Of a stretch of 64,000 bases of DNA, positions 34,060 to 43,046 are shown one piece after another. The stretch spans positions 62,001 through 126,000 of the forward strand of contig NZ_SOAV01000002.1 of NCBI RefSeq assembly GCF_004364245.1, in the 5' to 3' direction. This DNA is from Streptomyces sp. BK208 (GTDB taxonomy: Bacteria; Actinomycetota; Actinomycetes; Streptomycetales; Streptomycetaceae). Numbering within the stretch: position 1 is the first letter of the stretch; every line of letters starts with the position of its first letter. A program made the position numbers and the translations under genes. Below the pieces are notes generated by a model. That model was not told where the DNA came from and searched no databases. It was given only the letters and a program-made list of their open reading frames with translations.

Positions 34060-36377
34060 GCAACGACGCCGCGACTGCGGAGGCCGAGGGGACCGTCGAG
34101 GCGGCACCCGCCGCGCCCGAGCCGATCCCGCACGGCCTCGGCGCGTCCCTGCCGCCCGCCGACGCCCGCGCCAAGACCGAGGGCACCTTCCCGTACGCCG
34201 CCGACCTGTGGGCCGAGGGCCTGCTGTGGGCGGCCGTACTGCGCTCACCGCACCCGCACGCGCGCATCGTGTCCATCGACACCACCCACGCGCGCGAGAT
34301 GCCCGGCGTACGGGCGGTCGTCACCCACGAGGACGTGCCCGGCACCCCGCTGCACGGCCGCGGGGGCCGCGCCGACCGCCCGGTGTTCGCCTCCGAGGTC
34401 GTGCGCCACCACGGCGAGCCCCTCGCCGCCGTCGCCGCCGACCACCCGGACACCGCGCGGATGGCGGCCGCCGCCGTCATCGTCGAGTACGAGGTGCTCG
34501 ACCCGGTGACCGACCCGGAGCAGGCCTTCGAGGCCGAGCCGCTGCACCCCGACGGCAACCTGATCCGGCACATCCCGCTGCGCCACGGCGACCCTGAGGC
34601 GGCCGGGGACGTCGTCGTCGAGGGCCTGTACCGCATCGGCCGCCAGGACCCGGCGCCCATAGGAGCCGAGGCGGGTCTGGCCGTACCGCGTCCCGACGGT
34701 GGTGTGGAGCTGTACCTGGCCTCCACCGACCCGCACGGCGACCGGGACATCGCCGCCGCGTGCTACGGCCTCGCGCCGGAACAGGTGAAGATCGTGGTCA
34801 CCGGGGTGCCGGGCGCCACCGCCGACCGCGAGGACCAGGGCTTCCAGCTGCCGCTCGGCCTGCTCGCGCTGAAGACCGGCTGCCCGGTGAAACTGACCGC
34901 CACGCGCGAGGAGTCCTTCCTCGGGCACACCCACCGCCACCCCACCCTCCTGCGCTACCGCCACCACGCGGACGCCGAGGGCCGGATCGTGAAGGTCGAG
35001 GCGCAGATCCTGCTCGACGCGGGCGCCTACGCGGACACCTCCTCCGACGCCCTGGCCGCCGCGGTGGCCTTCGCCTGCGGCCCGTACGTCGTCCCGAACG
35101 CCTTCATCGAGGGCTGGGCGGTGCGCACCAACAACCCGCCCTCCGGCCACGTGCGCGGCGAGGGTGCCATGCAGGTGTGCGCCGCGTACGAGGCGCAGAT
35201 GGACAAGGTCGCCAGGAAACTCGGTCTCGACCCGGCCGAGGTGCGGCTGCGCAACGTCCTGGCCACCGGTGACGTGCTCCCCACCGGCCAGACGGTCACG
35301 TGCCCGGCCCCGGTCGCCGAACTCCTCCAGGCGGTCCGCGACTTCCCGCTCCCCGCCCTGCCCAAGGACACCCCCGAGGACGAGTGGCTGCTGCCCGGCG
35401 GCCCCGAGGGCGCGGGCGAACCGGGCGCGGTGCGCCGGGGCGTGGGCTACGGCATCGGCATGGTGCACATGCTGGGCGCCGAGGGCGCCGACGAGGTCTC
35501 CACGGCCACCGTGAAGGTCCAGGGCGGCGTCGCCACGGTGCTGTGCGCCGCCGTCGAGACCGGCCAGGGCTTCACCACGCTGGCCCGGCAGATCGTGCAG
35601 GAGACCCTCGGCGTCGACGAGGTGCAGGTGGCGCCGGTCGACACCGACCAGCCCCCGGCCGGAGCCGGCTGCCGCGGCCGCCACACCTGGGTGTCGGGCG
35701 GCGCGGTGGAACGCGCGGCCAAGATGGTCCGCACCCAGCTCCTCCAGCCGCTGGCCCACCAGTTCGGCATGTCCACGGAACTGCTCCAGATCGCCGACGG
35801 CAAGATCACCTCGTACGACGGCGTGCTCTCGACGACCGTCGCCGAAGCGCTGGACGGCAAGGAGCTGTGGGCCACCGCGCAGTGCCGTCCGCACCCGACC
35901 GAGCCGCTCGACGAGGCCGGACAGGGCGACGCGTTCGTCGGCATGGCCTTCTGCGCGATCCGCGCGGTGGTCGACGTCGACATCGAGATCGGCTCGGTAC
36001 GGGTCGTGGAGCTGGCCGTCGCCCAGGACGTGGGCCGCGTCCTCAACCCGGCGCAGCTGACCGCCCGTATCGAGGCGGGCGTCACCCAGGGCGTCGGCAT
36101 CGCGCTCACCGAGAACCTCCGCACCCCGCGCGGTCTGATCCGCCACCCCGACCTGACCGGCTACGCCCTGCCGACCGCGCTGGACGCCCCGGACATCCGG
36201 ATCGTGAAGCTCGTCGAGGAGCGGGACGTGGTCGCGCCCTTCGGCGCCAAGGCGGTCAGCGCGGTACCGGTGGTGGCCTCCCCGGCCGCCGTCGCCTCCG
36301 CCGTGCGCGCGGCCACGGGACGCCCGGTGAACCGGCTGCCGATCCGCCCCCAGGCCGCGGTGGCCACGGGCAACTGA
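34056..36377 (+). CDS. Molybdopterin-binding subunit of a xanthine-dehydrogenase-like enzyme
   Basis: 773 residues. The a/b hammerhead domain (about 25-145) is followed by Mo-cofactor domains (about 165-760), with QGFQLPLGLLALKTGCPVKL, GHVRGEGAMQVCAAYE, GAGCRGRHTWVSGGAVERAAK and GVTQGVGIALTE. In the C-terminal motif where the family has G-A-K-x-V-G-E-P-P, this protein reads GAKAVSAVPVV: the catalytic glutamate is replaced by alanine (about A736). It may therefore not perform standard Mo-hydroxylase chemistry, or may use another residue. GTGA overlap with the Fe-S gene. Confidence 0.87.
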   Translation: MSNDAATAEAEGTVEAAPAAPEPIPHGLGASLPPADARAKTEGTFPYAADLWAEGLLWAAVLRSPHPHARIVSIDTTHAREMPGVRAVVTHEDVPGTPLHGRGGRADRPVFASEVVRHHGEPLAAVAADHPDTARMAAAAVIVEYEVLDPVTDPEQAFEAEPLHPDGNLIRHIPLRHGDPEAAGDVVVEGLYRIGRQDPAPIGAEAGLAVPRPDGGVELYLASTDPHGDRDIAAACYGLAPEQVKIVVTGVPGATADREDQGFQLPLGLLALKTGCPVKLTATREESFLGHTHRHPTLLRYRHHADAEGRIVKVEAQILLDAGAYADTSSDALAAAVAFACGPYVVPNAFIEGWAVRTNNPPSGHVRGEGAMQVCAAYEAQMDKVARKLGLDPAEVRLRNVLATGDVLPTGQTVTCPAPVAELLQAVRDFPLPALPKDTPEDEWLLPGGPEGAGEPGAVRRGVGYGIGMVHMLGAEGADEVSTATVKVQGGVATVLCAAVETGQGFTTLARQIVQETLGVDEVQVAPVDTDQPPAGAGCRGRHTWVSGGAVERAAKMVRTQLLQPLAHQFGMSTELLQIADGKITSYDGVLSTTVAEALDGKELWATAQCRPHPTEPLDEAGQGDAFVGMAFCAIRAVVDVDIEIGSVRVVELAVAQDVGRVLNPAQLTARIEAGVTQGVGIALTENLRTPRGLIRHPDLTGYALPTALDAPDIRIVKLVEERDVVAPFGAKAVSAVPVVASPAAVASAVRAATGRPVNRLPIRPQAAVATGN

Positions 36378-36549
36378 TCCGCCCGCTGATCCGCCCGCGC
36401 GCGAGGCAACGGACGGGGGGCCGGGCGCGTCCTACCGGGCGAACGGGGTCCGTGCGCAGGAGCGTTGTCAGTGGTGGCGCGTAGTCTCCGAAGGAGTGCG
36501 AACGGCAGCCGTCGGCTCACGGACGGCCATACCTTTCTCGGGGGAGACG

Positions 36550-37242
36550 ATGCACGCGGTCAGCGGTGGTGCACCCATGTGCGGCGCGAGGACCGTGCCC
36601 GGCGCGGCGACGGACGACGCCCGGACACCGGGGCCCTCACTGGTGACCCGCGTCCGCCTCGCGACGTCGGTGGAGGACGTGTCCTGGACGCGCGGCGCCG
36701 CCCGGCGGACCCAGGGCGGCTGCGAGCGCCCGTCCCTGTGGAACACGTCCACCCTGATGAGCTGCCTGCTCCTGGCGGTGAGCCACCGCACGGCACCTGG
36801 CGCCTCCCACGACCTCCCGGCCCGGTTCCTGGACCGCGAGTTCGGCCGCGACCGGGTGACGCGCTTCGAGGACCTCGACTTCCCCGCGTCCCTCCGCCAC
36901 GGGCCCACCCGCCGCTTCCTGCGCGACACGGGCCTGCCCGAGGACGCCCACCCCTTCCGCCACGACCCGGACGACCTGCCGCTGCCGACCCTGGCGGAGT
37001 ACTGCGACGAGCACCCCGGACTCCCGGCGCCGGCCGGCGCGGACCACCTCGTACGCCTGGGACGGCTGGCGGACGGCGCGCACGTGGCCGTCGACGGCAT
37101 CACGGGCGCCGTCCTGACGTGGAGGGCACCCGCGGGCACCCTCCACCCCCTGACGTCGGACGTCTCCGCCCTCGCCCTCACCCTCTGGGCACTGCGACGC
37201 GCGGCGCGGATGGAGGCCGTGGCGGGGATCGAACCCGCGTAA
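36550..37242 (+). CDS. SUKH-4-like hypothetical protein whose C terminus runs into the tRNA-Cys repeat
   Basis: 230 residues. The second half (about 100-220) resembles SUKH-4/nucleic-acid-deaminase-associated immunity proteins: RFEDLDFPASLRHGPTRRFLRDTGLP, then LVRLGRLADGAHVAVDGITGAVLTW and a hydrophobic C-terminal helix. This is a weak family match by eye. ATG 36550 has an ideal GGGGAGACG site. The last nine residues (EAVAGIEPA) and the TAA stop are encoded by the 40-bp copy of tRNA-Cys at 37213-37252, so the original C terminus may have been lost. Confidence 0.6.
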   Translation: MHAVSGGAPMCGARTVPGAATDDARTPGPSLVTRVRLATSVEDVSWTRGAARRTQGGCERPSLWNTSTLMSCLLLAVSHRTAPGASHDLPARFLDREFGRDRVTRFEDLDFPASLRHGPTRRFLRDTGLPEDAHPFRHDPDDLPLPTLAEYCDEHPGLPAPAGADHLVRLGRLADGAHVAVDGITGAVLTWRAPAGTLHPLTSDVSALALTLWALRRAARMEAVAGIEPA

Positions 37243-37252
37243 CTCGCTTTGC
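37213..37252 (+). repeat. att-like direct repeat: copy of the 3' half of tRNA-Cys
   Basis: 40 bp identical to 39079-39118, covering the tRNA 3' side from the anticodon loop to the acceptor end plus 2 bp. It is the displaced tRNA end expected after integration of a site-specific element. It marks the left end of a 1.87-kb relic. Confidence 0.85.
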
Positions 37253-37599
37253 CTGTCTGTCAGTCGCGGTCAGGAGTTGATGAGAGCCGTACGTCGATGT
37301 TCGTCCCCGTGCAGACACCGCACGCTTCAGGGCTGGCTGAACGGGCCGAACGGCCACGGACGAAGACGAATGAGACGGAAACTGAGACGGGCGTCGATGT
37401 CTCGTAGGTACCTACAAGTGCACCCGCTTCCATTCGTCGGCAGACCACGGCAGTCGCAAAATGCCGCCCTCTCGATCGTCAAGCAAGGAGGACCTGGACC
37501 TTGAGGGTGGGTTCCTTGCCGTCCGCCCTAGTCGCCACCGGCCGCAGCGCGCACACGGGTGCGCGGAGTCCTACGAACGCAAGGCGGCCGGGTATTGCC

Positions 37600-38089
37600 C
37601 GGAGAGGCGGCGGAACAAGCCGGAGTTGTCCACCAAGTCCGCACTGGTCGCCGTGCGGTCGGTCTCCCCGAACAACTGGTTGACCTACTCCGGGATCATG
37701 TCGAGGCGCGGGAAGTGGAGCGACAGGCGGCCGGGAAACGGTGGGTTGAGAATGGCCTGATTTTCCCGGGCGAGCACGACCGTAGGCCGTCCCACCGCCG
37801 GGACTGATCCGAGTGGAAGGCGCTTCTGGTAGAGGCCAAGGTGCTGGACGGCCGACTGCACGACGCGCGCCACACGGCTGCGACGGTCCTATTGAGCCTC
37901 GGTGTCCCCGAGCGGGCTGCTATGGGCCTCATGGGGTGGTCGACCACAGCCATGGCCGCCCGCTATCAGCACATGGTGGACGCCGTGCGGGCCGACATCG
38001 CGAGGCAGGTCGACGGTCTGATCCGGAAGGCTGAGGCGGACCGACCGGATGATGACGGTACGGTCGGCATCCTCGTGCCGGCGAAATGA
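37600..38089 (+). pseudogene. Decayed tyrosine-recombinase integrase (C-terminal half)
   Basis: The frame from about 37660 reads LPEQLVDLLRDHVEAREVERQAAGKRWVENGLIF, then GEHDRRPSHRRD, a TGA (37805-37807), and SEWKALLVEAKVLDGRLHDARHTAATVLL...MGWSTTAMAARYQHM. The HxxR box (HDARH) and the YQH tyrosine motif are catalytic parts of actinobacterial integrases such as those of pSAM2/SLP1-like elements. TGA replaces an expected tryptophan (DWSEWK), and upstream the reading shifts frame near 37660 (STKSALVAVRSV is in another frame). No N-terminal half is found. Non-functional. Confidence 0.8.
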
Positions 38090-38098
38090 GGCGGACAC

Positions 38099-38137
38099 AG
38101 AAAAGGCGGCACCTGGAAGGGAGTACCGCCCCCTTTT
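38099..38137 (+). terminator. Hairpin with T-tract after the integrase relic
   Basis: GGCGG-CACCTGGAAGGGAGTA-CCGCC flanked by AAAA on the left and CCCTTTT on the right, about 15 bp after the relic's stop. Confidence 0.5.
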
Positions 38138-38534
38138 CCCTGTCAAGGCGGTGGAATCGGCTCGATAATCGACAGGTTGCTTTAAAGGGTGATCCATGTT
38201 TTTCCGGTGCGGGATCGTCGAGAGGTCGCCGTATGGCAGGTTCTGAGAGGTTGAATTCGAAACGCCTGAAGGGGCAACGAACTTGGCATGCATCGGAATT
38301 GCTCGAACCCAAGGAGGGGCGTAGCGTGGGTATGTGGGTGATCTCGATGTCTCCCAGTGCTACTCGACAGTGAGTGACGGAGATGTAGAAGTAATCCCAG
38401 ACCTCGAATCTCGTCGCCCACTCAACAGGTTTCGTCGACCGGAGTCTGCCTCCTTCGTGGGCAGTGGGTTGAGGCGGCAATATCTCGTCATTCGCCTGCA
38501 GTTGTGAGCGGATGAGGAAAGGGACGGAGAAATC
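38138..38534. other. Lower-G+C non-coding stretch in the relic
   Basis: No convincing gene on either strand and codon structure is absent. G+C is visibly lower than the surroundings. The long open frame on the minus strand (38834-37929) has no ribosome site or family resemblance. Confidence 0.5.
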
Positions 38535-38861
38535 ATGGCGCTGCAAGTGCACTTCGCAATACTGCACTGCTACGAGACCGAGGACAGCACCACAGACGAA
38601 TGTGTCCTCAAGTGGAACGACCACGAGTTCTGGAGTGGCGATATGAAGGGTGGAAGGGACAGGGACACGGATACGTTCGTGCTCTTCCCCGACGAAGATC
38701 AAGGCATCGTCTCGCTGATCGAACTGGACTCGCCGGACGAAGACGACCATCTCGGGTCCCACGCAATCAGGAAAGATGAGCTCGGCCAAGGGTGGCATCG
38801 AGCGTACTTCCAGTCCGACGAGGCGAATTACCACCTGGACTACGAAGTCTTCCAGGCGTAA
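38535..38861 (+). CDS. Small acidic hypothetical protein carried by the relic
   Basis: 108 residues, unrecognised. Strongly acidic; contains VSLIELDSPDEDDHLGSH and YFQSDEANYHLDYEV, beta-rich and with Asp clusters reminiscent of a calcium-binding C2-like or jelly-roll fold. No signal peptide or membrane span. The ATG follows GGGACGGAG at a normal distance, so it looks translatable. Codon use is less G+C-biased than in neighbours, which indicates recent transfer. It is the only intact gene between the tRNA repeats and so the likely surviving cargo. Function unknown. Confidence 0.55.
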   Translation: MALQVHFAILHCYETEDSTTDECVLKWNDHEFWSGDMKGGRDRDTDTFVLFPDEDQGIVSLIELDSPDEDDHLGSHAIRKDELGQGWHRAYFQSDEANYHLDYEVFQA

Positions 38862-39078
38862 CAGGCTGGCCCGCTGTGGCTGCCCAGTTGTTGGGGGTGC
38901 AGTGAACTACCCTCCCGCTCTCGGTAACTCCCGCAGCGGAGGCAAATCGGGTAGTAGCGGTGCCGTGCACCCGCTTGGCAGGTCCGAGCGACTCAAGTGA
39001 GACGAGAACCGAGACGGACGACCAAAAGGGCGGTACTCCCGAGGGGCAGCCTTCCATTTTGCCTGCTCAGGCAGGTAG
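38862..39078. other. Non-coding right end of the relic
   Basis: About 217 bp up to the tRNA-Cys 3' end; no gene seen. Confidence 0.5.
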
Positions 39079-39118
39079 AGGCCGTGGCGGGGATCGAACC
39101 CGCGTAACTCGCTTTGCA
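39079..39118 (+). repeat. att-like direct repeat within intact tRNA-Cys
   Basis: Identical to 37213-37252. Here it forms the 3' half of the working tRNA gene, as supplied by an integrating element. Confidence 0.85.
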
Positions 39119-39151
39119 GGCGAGCCCCTCAACCACTCGGGCACACGGCCG
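39081..39151 (-). tRNA. tRNA-Cys (GCA)
   Basis: On the minus strand the 71-nt sequence folds as a standard cloverleaf: acceptor GGCCGTG/CACGGCC, D-arm CCC...GGG, anticodon arm CTCGC-CTGCAAA-GCGAG with anticodon GCA, and T-arm GCGGG-TTCGATC-CCCGC. CCA is not encoded. It is the integration site of the relic on its 3' side. Confidence 0.95.
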
Positions 39152-39173
39152 GGTCTGTGACTCGGTGACTCGA

Positions 39174-39204
39174 CGGTAGGCCGGGGCGGGGGAGGGGCTC
39201 AAGG
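39174..39204 (-). promoter_or_regulatory. tRNA-Cys promoter
   Basis: On the minus strand TTGAGC and TACCGT separated by 17-18 bases, about 22 nt before the mature 5' end. Coordinates are approximate by one base. Confidence 0.6.
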
Positions 39205-39335
39205 GATCCGGGCGGGCCGCAACACGACTGCCACACCCCGTTCATGAAGCGACCCCGGTCGTACGACCAAGGTCCCGGTCCCGCACCTTCTCCCGACAGG
39301 GGTCAAAGCGGGCAGTGGACCTTACTCTGGCGACC

Positions 39336-40799
39336 ATGGCCAACCCCGAACCCCGCGACACCGAGGTCGCCCTCGCCGCCGAGCCCGCCGTCGCCGACCC
39401 CGGCCCCGACCCCGGCCCCGGCGAGACCGTGCTGAGCCGCGCCTACCGGGCGCTGAGCGTCGGCATCGTCTCCGTCATCGTGCTGATCGCCTTCGAGGCG
39501 ACGGCGGTCGGCACGGCGATGCCGGTGGCGGCGCGGGAGCTGGACGGGGTGTCGCTGTACGCGTTCGCGTTCTCGGGGTATTTCACCACCAGCCTGTTCG
39601 GGATGGTGCTCTCCGGCCAGTGGTCGGACCGGCGCGGGCCGCTGGCCCCGCTGACGACCGGCATCGCCGCCTTCGCGGCCGGGCTCGTGCTGTCCGGGAC
39701 CGCGGGTGCGATGTGGCTGTTCATCCTCGGGCGGGCCGTGCAGGGACTCGGCGGCGGACTGGTGATCGTCGCGCTGTACGTCGTGGTGGGGCGGGCCTAC
39801 CCGGAGCGGCTGCGGCCCGCGATCATGGCGGCGTTCGCGGCGGGCTGGGTGGTCCCCTCGGTCGTGGGGCCGCTGGCCTCCGGCGCGGTGACCGAGCACC
39901 TCGGCTGGCGCTGGGTGTTCATCGGGATCCCCGTGCTCGTCGTCGTCCCGCTGGCCCTGGCGCTGCCCCAGATACGCAGCCGCGCGTCCGGCCCGGTGGC
40001 GGGAGGGGACGCGCCCGCCTCCTTCGACCGCCGCCGCATCCGCCTCGCCCTGGGCATCTCGCTGGGCGCCGGCCTGCTCCAGTACGCCGCCCAGGACCTG
40101 CGGTGGGTGTCGCTGCTGCCGGGAGCGGTGGGCGCGGCGCTGCTCGTCCCCGCCGTCCTCGGGCTGCTGCCGCGCGGCACCTACCGGGCGGTGCGCGGGC
40201 TGCCCTCCGTGGTCCTGCTGCGCGGGGTCGCCGCGGGGTCCTTCATCGCCGCCGAGTCCTTCGTCCCGCTGATGCTGGTCACCCAGCGCGGGCTCAGCCC
40301 GACCCTCGCCGGACTGTCCCTGGCGGCGGGCGGCGCGACTTGGGCCGCGGGGTCCTGGCTCCAGTCCCGCTCGCGCCTGGAACCGCACCGGGAGCGTCTG
40401 ATGACCCTCGGCATGGTGCTGGTCGCGGCGGCCGTCGCCACGGCCCCCAGCGTGCTGATCGACGGCGTACCGGCCTGGACGGTGGCCGTCGCCTGGGGCT
40501 TCGGCTGCTTCGGCATGGGTCTGGTGATCTCCTCCACCAGCGTGCTCCTGCTCAAGCTCTCCGCCCCCGAGGAGGCCGGCGCCAACTCCGCCGCCCTCCA
40601 GATCTCCGACGGCCTCTCCAACGTCGTCCTGCTGGCGGCCGGCGGCGCCGCCTTCGCGGCCCTGGGCGGCGGCACGGTCAGCCACGCGGCCACCGAGGCC
40701 ACCGGCTCCCACCCCGCGGCCTTCGCGGCGGTGTTCCTGCCCATGGCGGCGGTGGCGCTGGTGGGGGCGTGGGTGGCGACCCGGGTGCGGGAGCGGTGA
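39336..40799 (+). CDS. MFS transporter, 14-helix drug-efflux type
   Basis: 487 residues with about 14 hydrophobic segments (first VGIVSVIVLIAFEATAVGTAMPVAARELDG, about 38-67, carrying a motif like the DHA2 antiporter start). Motif A in SGQWSDRRGPLAP; arginine in LGRAVQGLGGGLVIVALYVVVGRAYP matches motif B. Probably proton-driven efflux; substrate unknown. ATG 39336 lies 7 bp after a -10-like TACTCT (39323-39328) without a ribosome site, so the message may be leaderless. Confidence 0.87.
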   Translation: MANPEPRDTEVALAAEPAVADPGPDPGPGETVLSRAYRALSVGIVSVIVLIAFEATAVGTAMPVAARELDGVSLYAFAFSGYFTTSLFGMVLSGQWSDRRGPLAPLTTGIAAFAAGLVLSGTAGAMWLFILGRAVQGLGGGLVIVALYVVVGRAYPERLRPAIMAAFAAGWVVPSVVGPLASGAVTEHLGWRWVFIGIPVLVVVPLALALPQIRSRASGPVAGGDAPASFDRRRIRLALGISLGAGLLQYAAQDLRWVSLLPGAVGAALLVPAVLGLLPRGTYRAVRGLPSVVLLRGVAAGSFIAAESFVPLMLVTQRGLSPTLAGLSLAAGGATWAAGSWLQSRSRLEPHRERLMTLGMVLVAAAVATAPSVLIDGVPAWTVAVAWGFGCFGMGLVISSTSVLLLKLSAPEEAGANSAALQISDGLSNVVLLAAGGAAFAALGGGTVSHAATEATGSHPAAFAAVFLPMAAVALVGAWVATRVRER

Positions 40800-40953
40800 G
40801 CGGGAGGAACAGGCGTGCGACGCGCGGGGCGGCTGTGACGTCCGTCCCACCCGGGGGTGACCCGCCCCCGGGCGCGCGTTGATCACGGCGGCCCGCCGGT
40901 AGGGTGGCCCGGTTGTCATACGTGGCCGAGCCGCTCTACCCCCTTCGGAGACC

Positions 40954-42750
40954 GTGACTACCACCGCCAGCTCCAGCACCTCGCACCACCTGTCCCCGGC
41001 CTTCCCCGGCCGTGCCCCCTGGGGCACCGCCGGCAAGCTGCGGGCCTGGCAGCAGGGGGCGATGGAGAAGTACCTCCAGGACCAGCCCCGGGACTTCCTG
41101 GCCGTCGCCACCCCCGGCGCCGGGAAGACGACCTTCGCGCTGACGCTGGCGTCCTGGCTGCTGCACCACCACGTCGTGCAGCAGGTGACCGTCGTCGCGC
41201 CGACCGAGCACCTGAAGAAGCAGTGGGCCGAGGCCGCGGCGCGGATAGGGATCAAGCTGGACCCGGAGTACAGCGCGGGCCCGCTCAGCCGCGAGTACCA
41301 GGGCATCGCCATCACGTACGCGGGCGTCGGCGTACGCCCCATGCTGCACCGCAACCGCGTCGAGCAGCGCAAGACCCTGGTCATCCTCGACGAGATCCAC
41401 CACGCCGGCGACTCCAAGTCCTGGGGCGAGGCCTGCCTGGAGGCGTTCGAGCCCGCCACCCGCCGTCTCGCGCTCACCGGCACGCCCTTCCGCTCCGACA
41501 CCAACCCGATCCCCTTCGTGGCGTACGAGGAGGGCAACGACGGCATCCGCCGCTCCGCCGCCGACTACACCTACGGCTACGGCTCGGCGCTCTCCGACGG
41601 CGTCGTGCGCCCCGTCATCTTCATGAGCTACAGCGGCAACATGCGCTGGCGCACCAAGGCCGGCGACGAGATCGCCGCCCGGCTCGGCGAACCGATGACC
41701 AAGGACGCCGTCAGCCAGGCCTGGCGCACCGCGCTCGACCCGCGCGGCGAGTGGATGCCGGCCGTACTGCGCGCCGCCGACCAGCGGCTGACCGAGGTCA
41801 GGAAGGCCATCCCGGACGCCGGCGCCCTCGTCATCGCCGCCGACCAGGACTCCGCCCGCGCCTACTCCAAGCTGATCCGCGAGATCACCGGCGACAAGGC
41901 CACCGTCGTCCTGTCCGACGACGCGGGCGCCTCGAAGAACATCGACACGTTCAGCCAGAGCACCGACCGCTGGATGGTCGCCGTCCGTATGGTGTCCGAG
42001 GGCGTCGACGTCCCCCGCCTCGCGGTCGGCGTCTACGCGACGACGATCTCCACCCCCCTCTTCTTCGCCCAGGCCGTGGGCCGCTTCGTGCGTTCCCGCC
42101 GGCGCGGCGAGACCGCCTCCGTCTTCCTGCCGACCGTGCCCGACCTGCTCACCTTCGCCAACGAGATGGAGCGCGAGCGCGACCACGTCCTCGACAAGCC
42201 CAAGAAGGAGGGCGAGGAGGACCCCTACGCCGAGTCCGAGAAGGAGATGGACGAGGCGAACCGGGAGCAGGACGAGGACACCGGCGAGCAGGAGCAGTTC
42301 GCCTTCGAGGCCCTGGAGTCCGAGGCCACCTTCGACCGGGTGATGTACAACGGCGCCGAGTTCGGCATGCAGGCCCACCCGGGCAGCGAGGAGGAGCAGG
42401 ACTACCTCGGCATCCCCGGCCTGCTGGAGCCCGACCAGGTGCAGTTGCTGCTCCAGAAGCGGCAGGCCCGGCAGATCGCGCACAGCCGCAGGAAGCCCGA
42501 CGAAGAGGCCGACCTGCTCGAACTGCCCGCCGACCGCCGCCCGGTCGTCTCCCACAAGGAGCTGATGGAGCTGCGCAAGCAGCTCAACACCATGGTCGGC
42601 GCCTACGTCCACCAGAGCGGCAAGCCGCACGGCGTGATCCACACCGAGCTGCGCCGCGTGTGCGGCGGCCCGCCCAGCGCCGAGGCGACCGGCGGCCAGC
42701 TGCGCCAGCGCATCGCCAAGGTGCAGGAGTGGGCGACCCGCATGAAGTGA
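40954..42750 (+). CDS. DEAD/DEAH-box superfamily 2 helicase
   Basis: 598 residues. Motif I TPGAGKT (about 52-58), motif Ia VVAPTEHLKKQW, motif II DEIHH (about 148-152), motif III LTGTPFRSD. The second RecA domain has MVSEGVDVPRL and motif VI QAVGRFVRSRR. A highly acidic linker (about 405-450) and a C-terminal region with a likely helical dimer segment follow. Resembles stand-alone SF2 helicases of actinobacteria; the nucleic-acid role is unknown. GTG 40954 after TTCGGAG. Neighbours give no further clue. Confidence 0.88.
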   Translation: MTTTASSSTSHHLSPAFPGRAPWGTAGKLRAWQQGAMEKYLQDQPRDFLAVATPGAGKTTFALTLASWLLHHHVVQQVTVVAPTEHLKKQWAEAAARIGIKLDPEYSAGPLSREYQGIAITYAGVGVRPMLHRNRVEQRKTLVILDEIHHAGDSKSWGEACLEAFEPATRRLALTGTPFRSDTNPIPFVAYEEGNDGIRRSAADYTYGYGSALSDGVVRPVIFMSYSGNMRWRTKAGDEIAARLGEPMTKDAVSQAWRTALDPRGEWMPAVLRAADQRLTEVRKAIPDAGALVIAADQDSARAYSKLIREITGDKATVVLSDDAGASKNIDTFSQSTDRWMVAVRMVSEGVDVPRLAVGVYATTISTPLFFAQAVGRFVRSRRRGETASVFLPTVPDLLTFANEMERERDHVLDKPKKEGEEDPYAESEKEMDEANREQDEDTGEQEQFAFEALESEATFDRVMYNGAEFGMQAHPGSEEEQDYLGIPGLLEPDQVQLLLQKRQARQIAHSRRKPDEEADLLELPADRRPVVSHKELMELRKQLNTMVGAYVHQSGKPHGVIHTELRRVCGGPPSAEATGGQLRQRIAKVQEWATRMK

Positions 42751-43046
42751 CGCCGCCGCCGCGCGCGGGCGGGTGCCGCACGTATGGGGACAAATTCAGG
42801 CCGTCCGTAACGGTTGGCGCCCGGATTCTGGACGGAGCCTTCCGCTGAGCGGACCTGGTCGTTACTGTCCCGCTACGCATACGCCCCGTGGCAGCGCCGC
42901 CGCGGAGCGCAGCCGTGAAGCGACTGGGCCCGCGACAACGCCGGGCCGTCAGCCGATCGGCGGCCTCTGAAGCGCGTCACTGACGGGACTCGGTGACGCA
43001 TCCCCGCGAGGAGGGCCGCCGACCTCACCACGAAGGAGTGGGCGTC

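Noticed and set aside
37213..37252. Second tRNA-Cys gene
   Set aside because: Only the 3' half is present; the sequence after the anticodon loop does not form the 5' half.
37929..38834. 301-codon minus-strand gene across the relic
   Set aside because: No ribosome site, no codon bias, no family resemblance, and it lies opposite the integrase relic and the small plus-strand gene.
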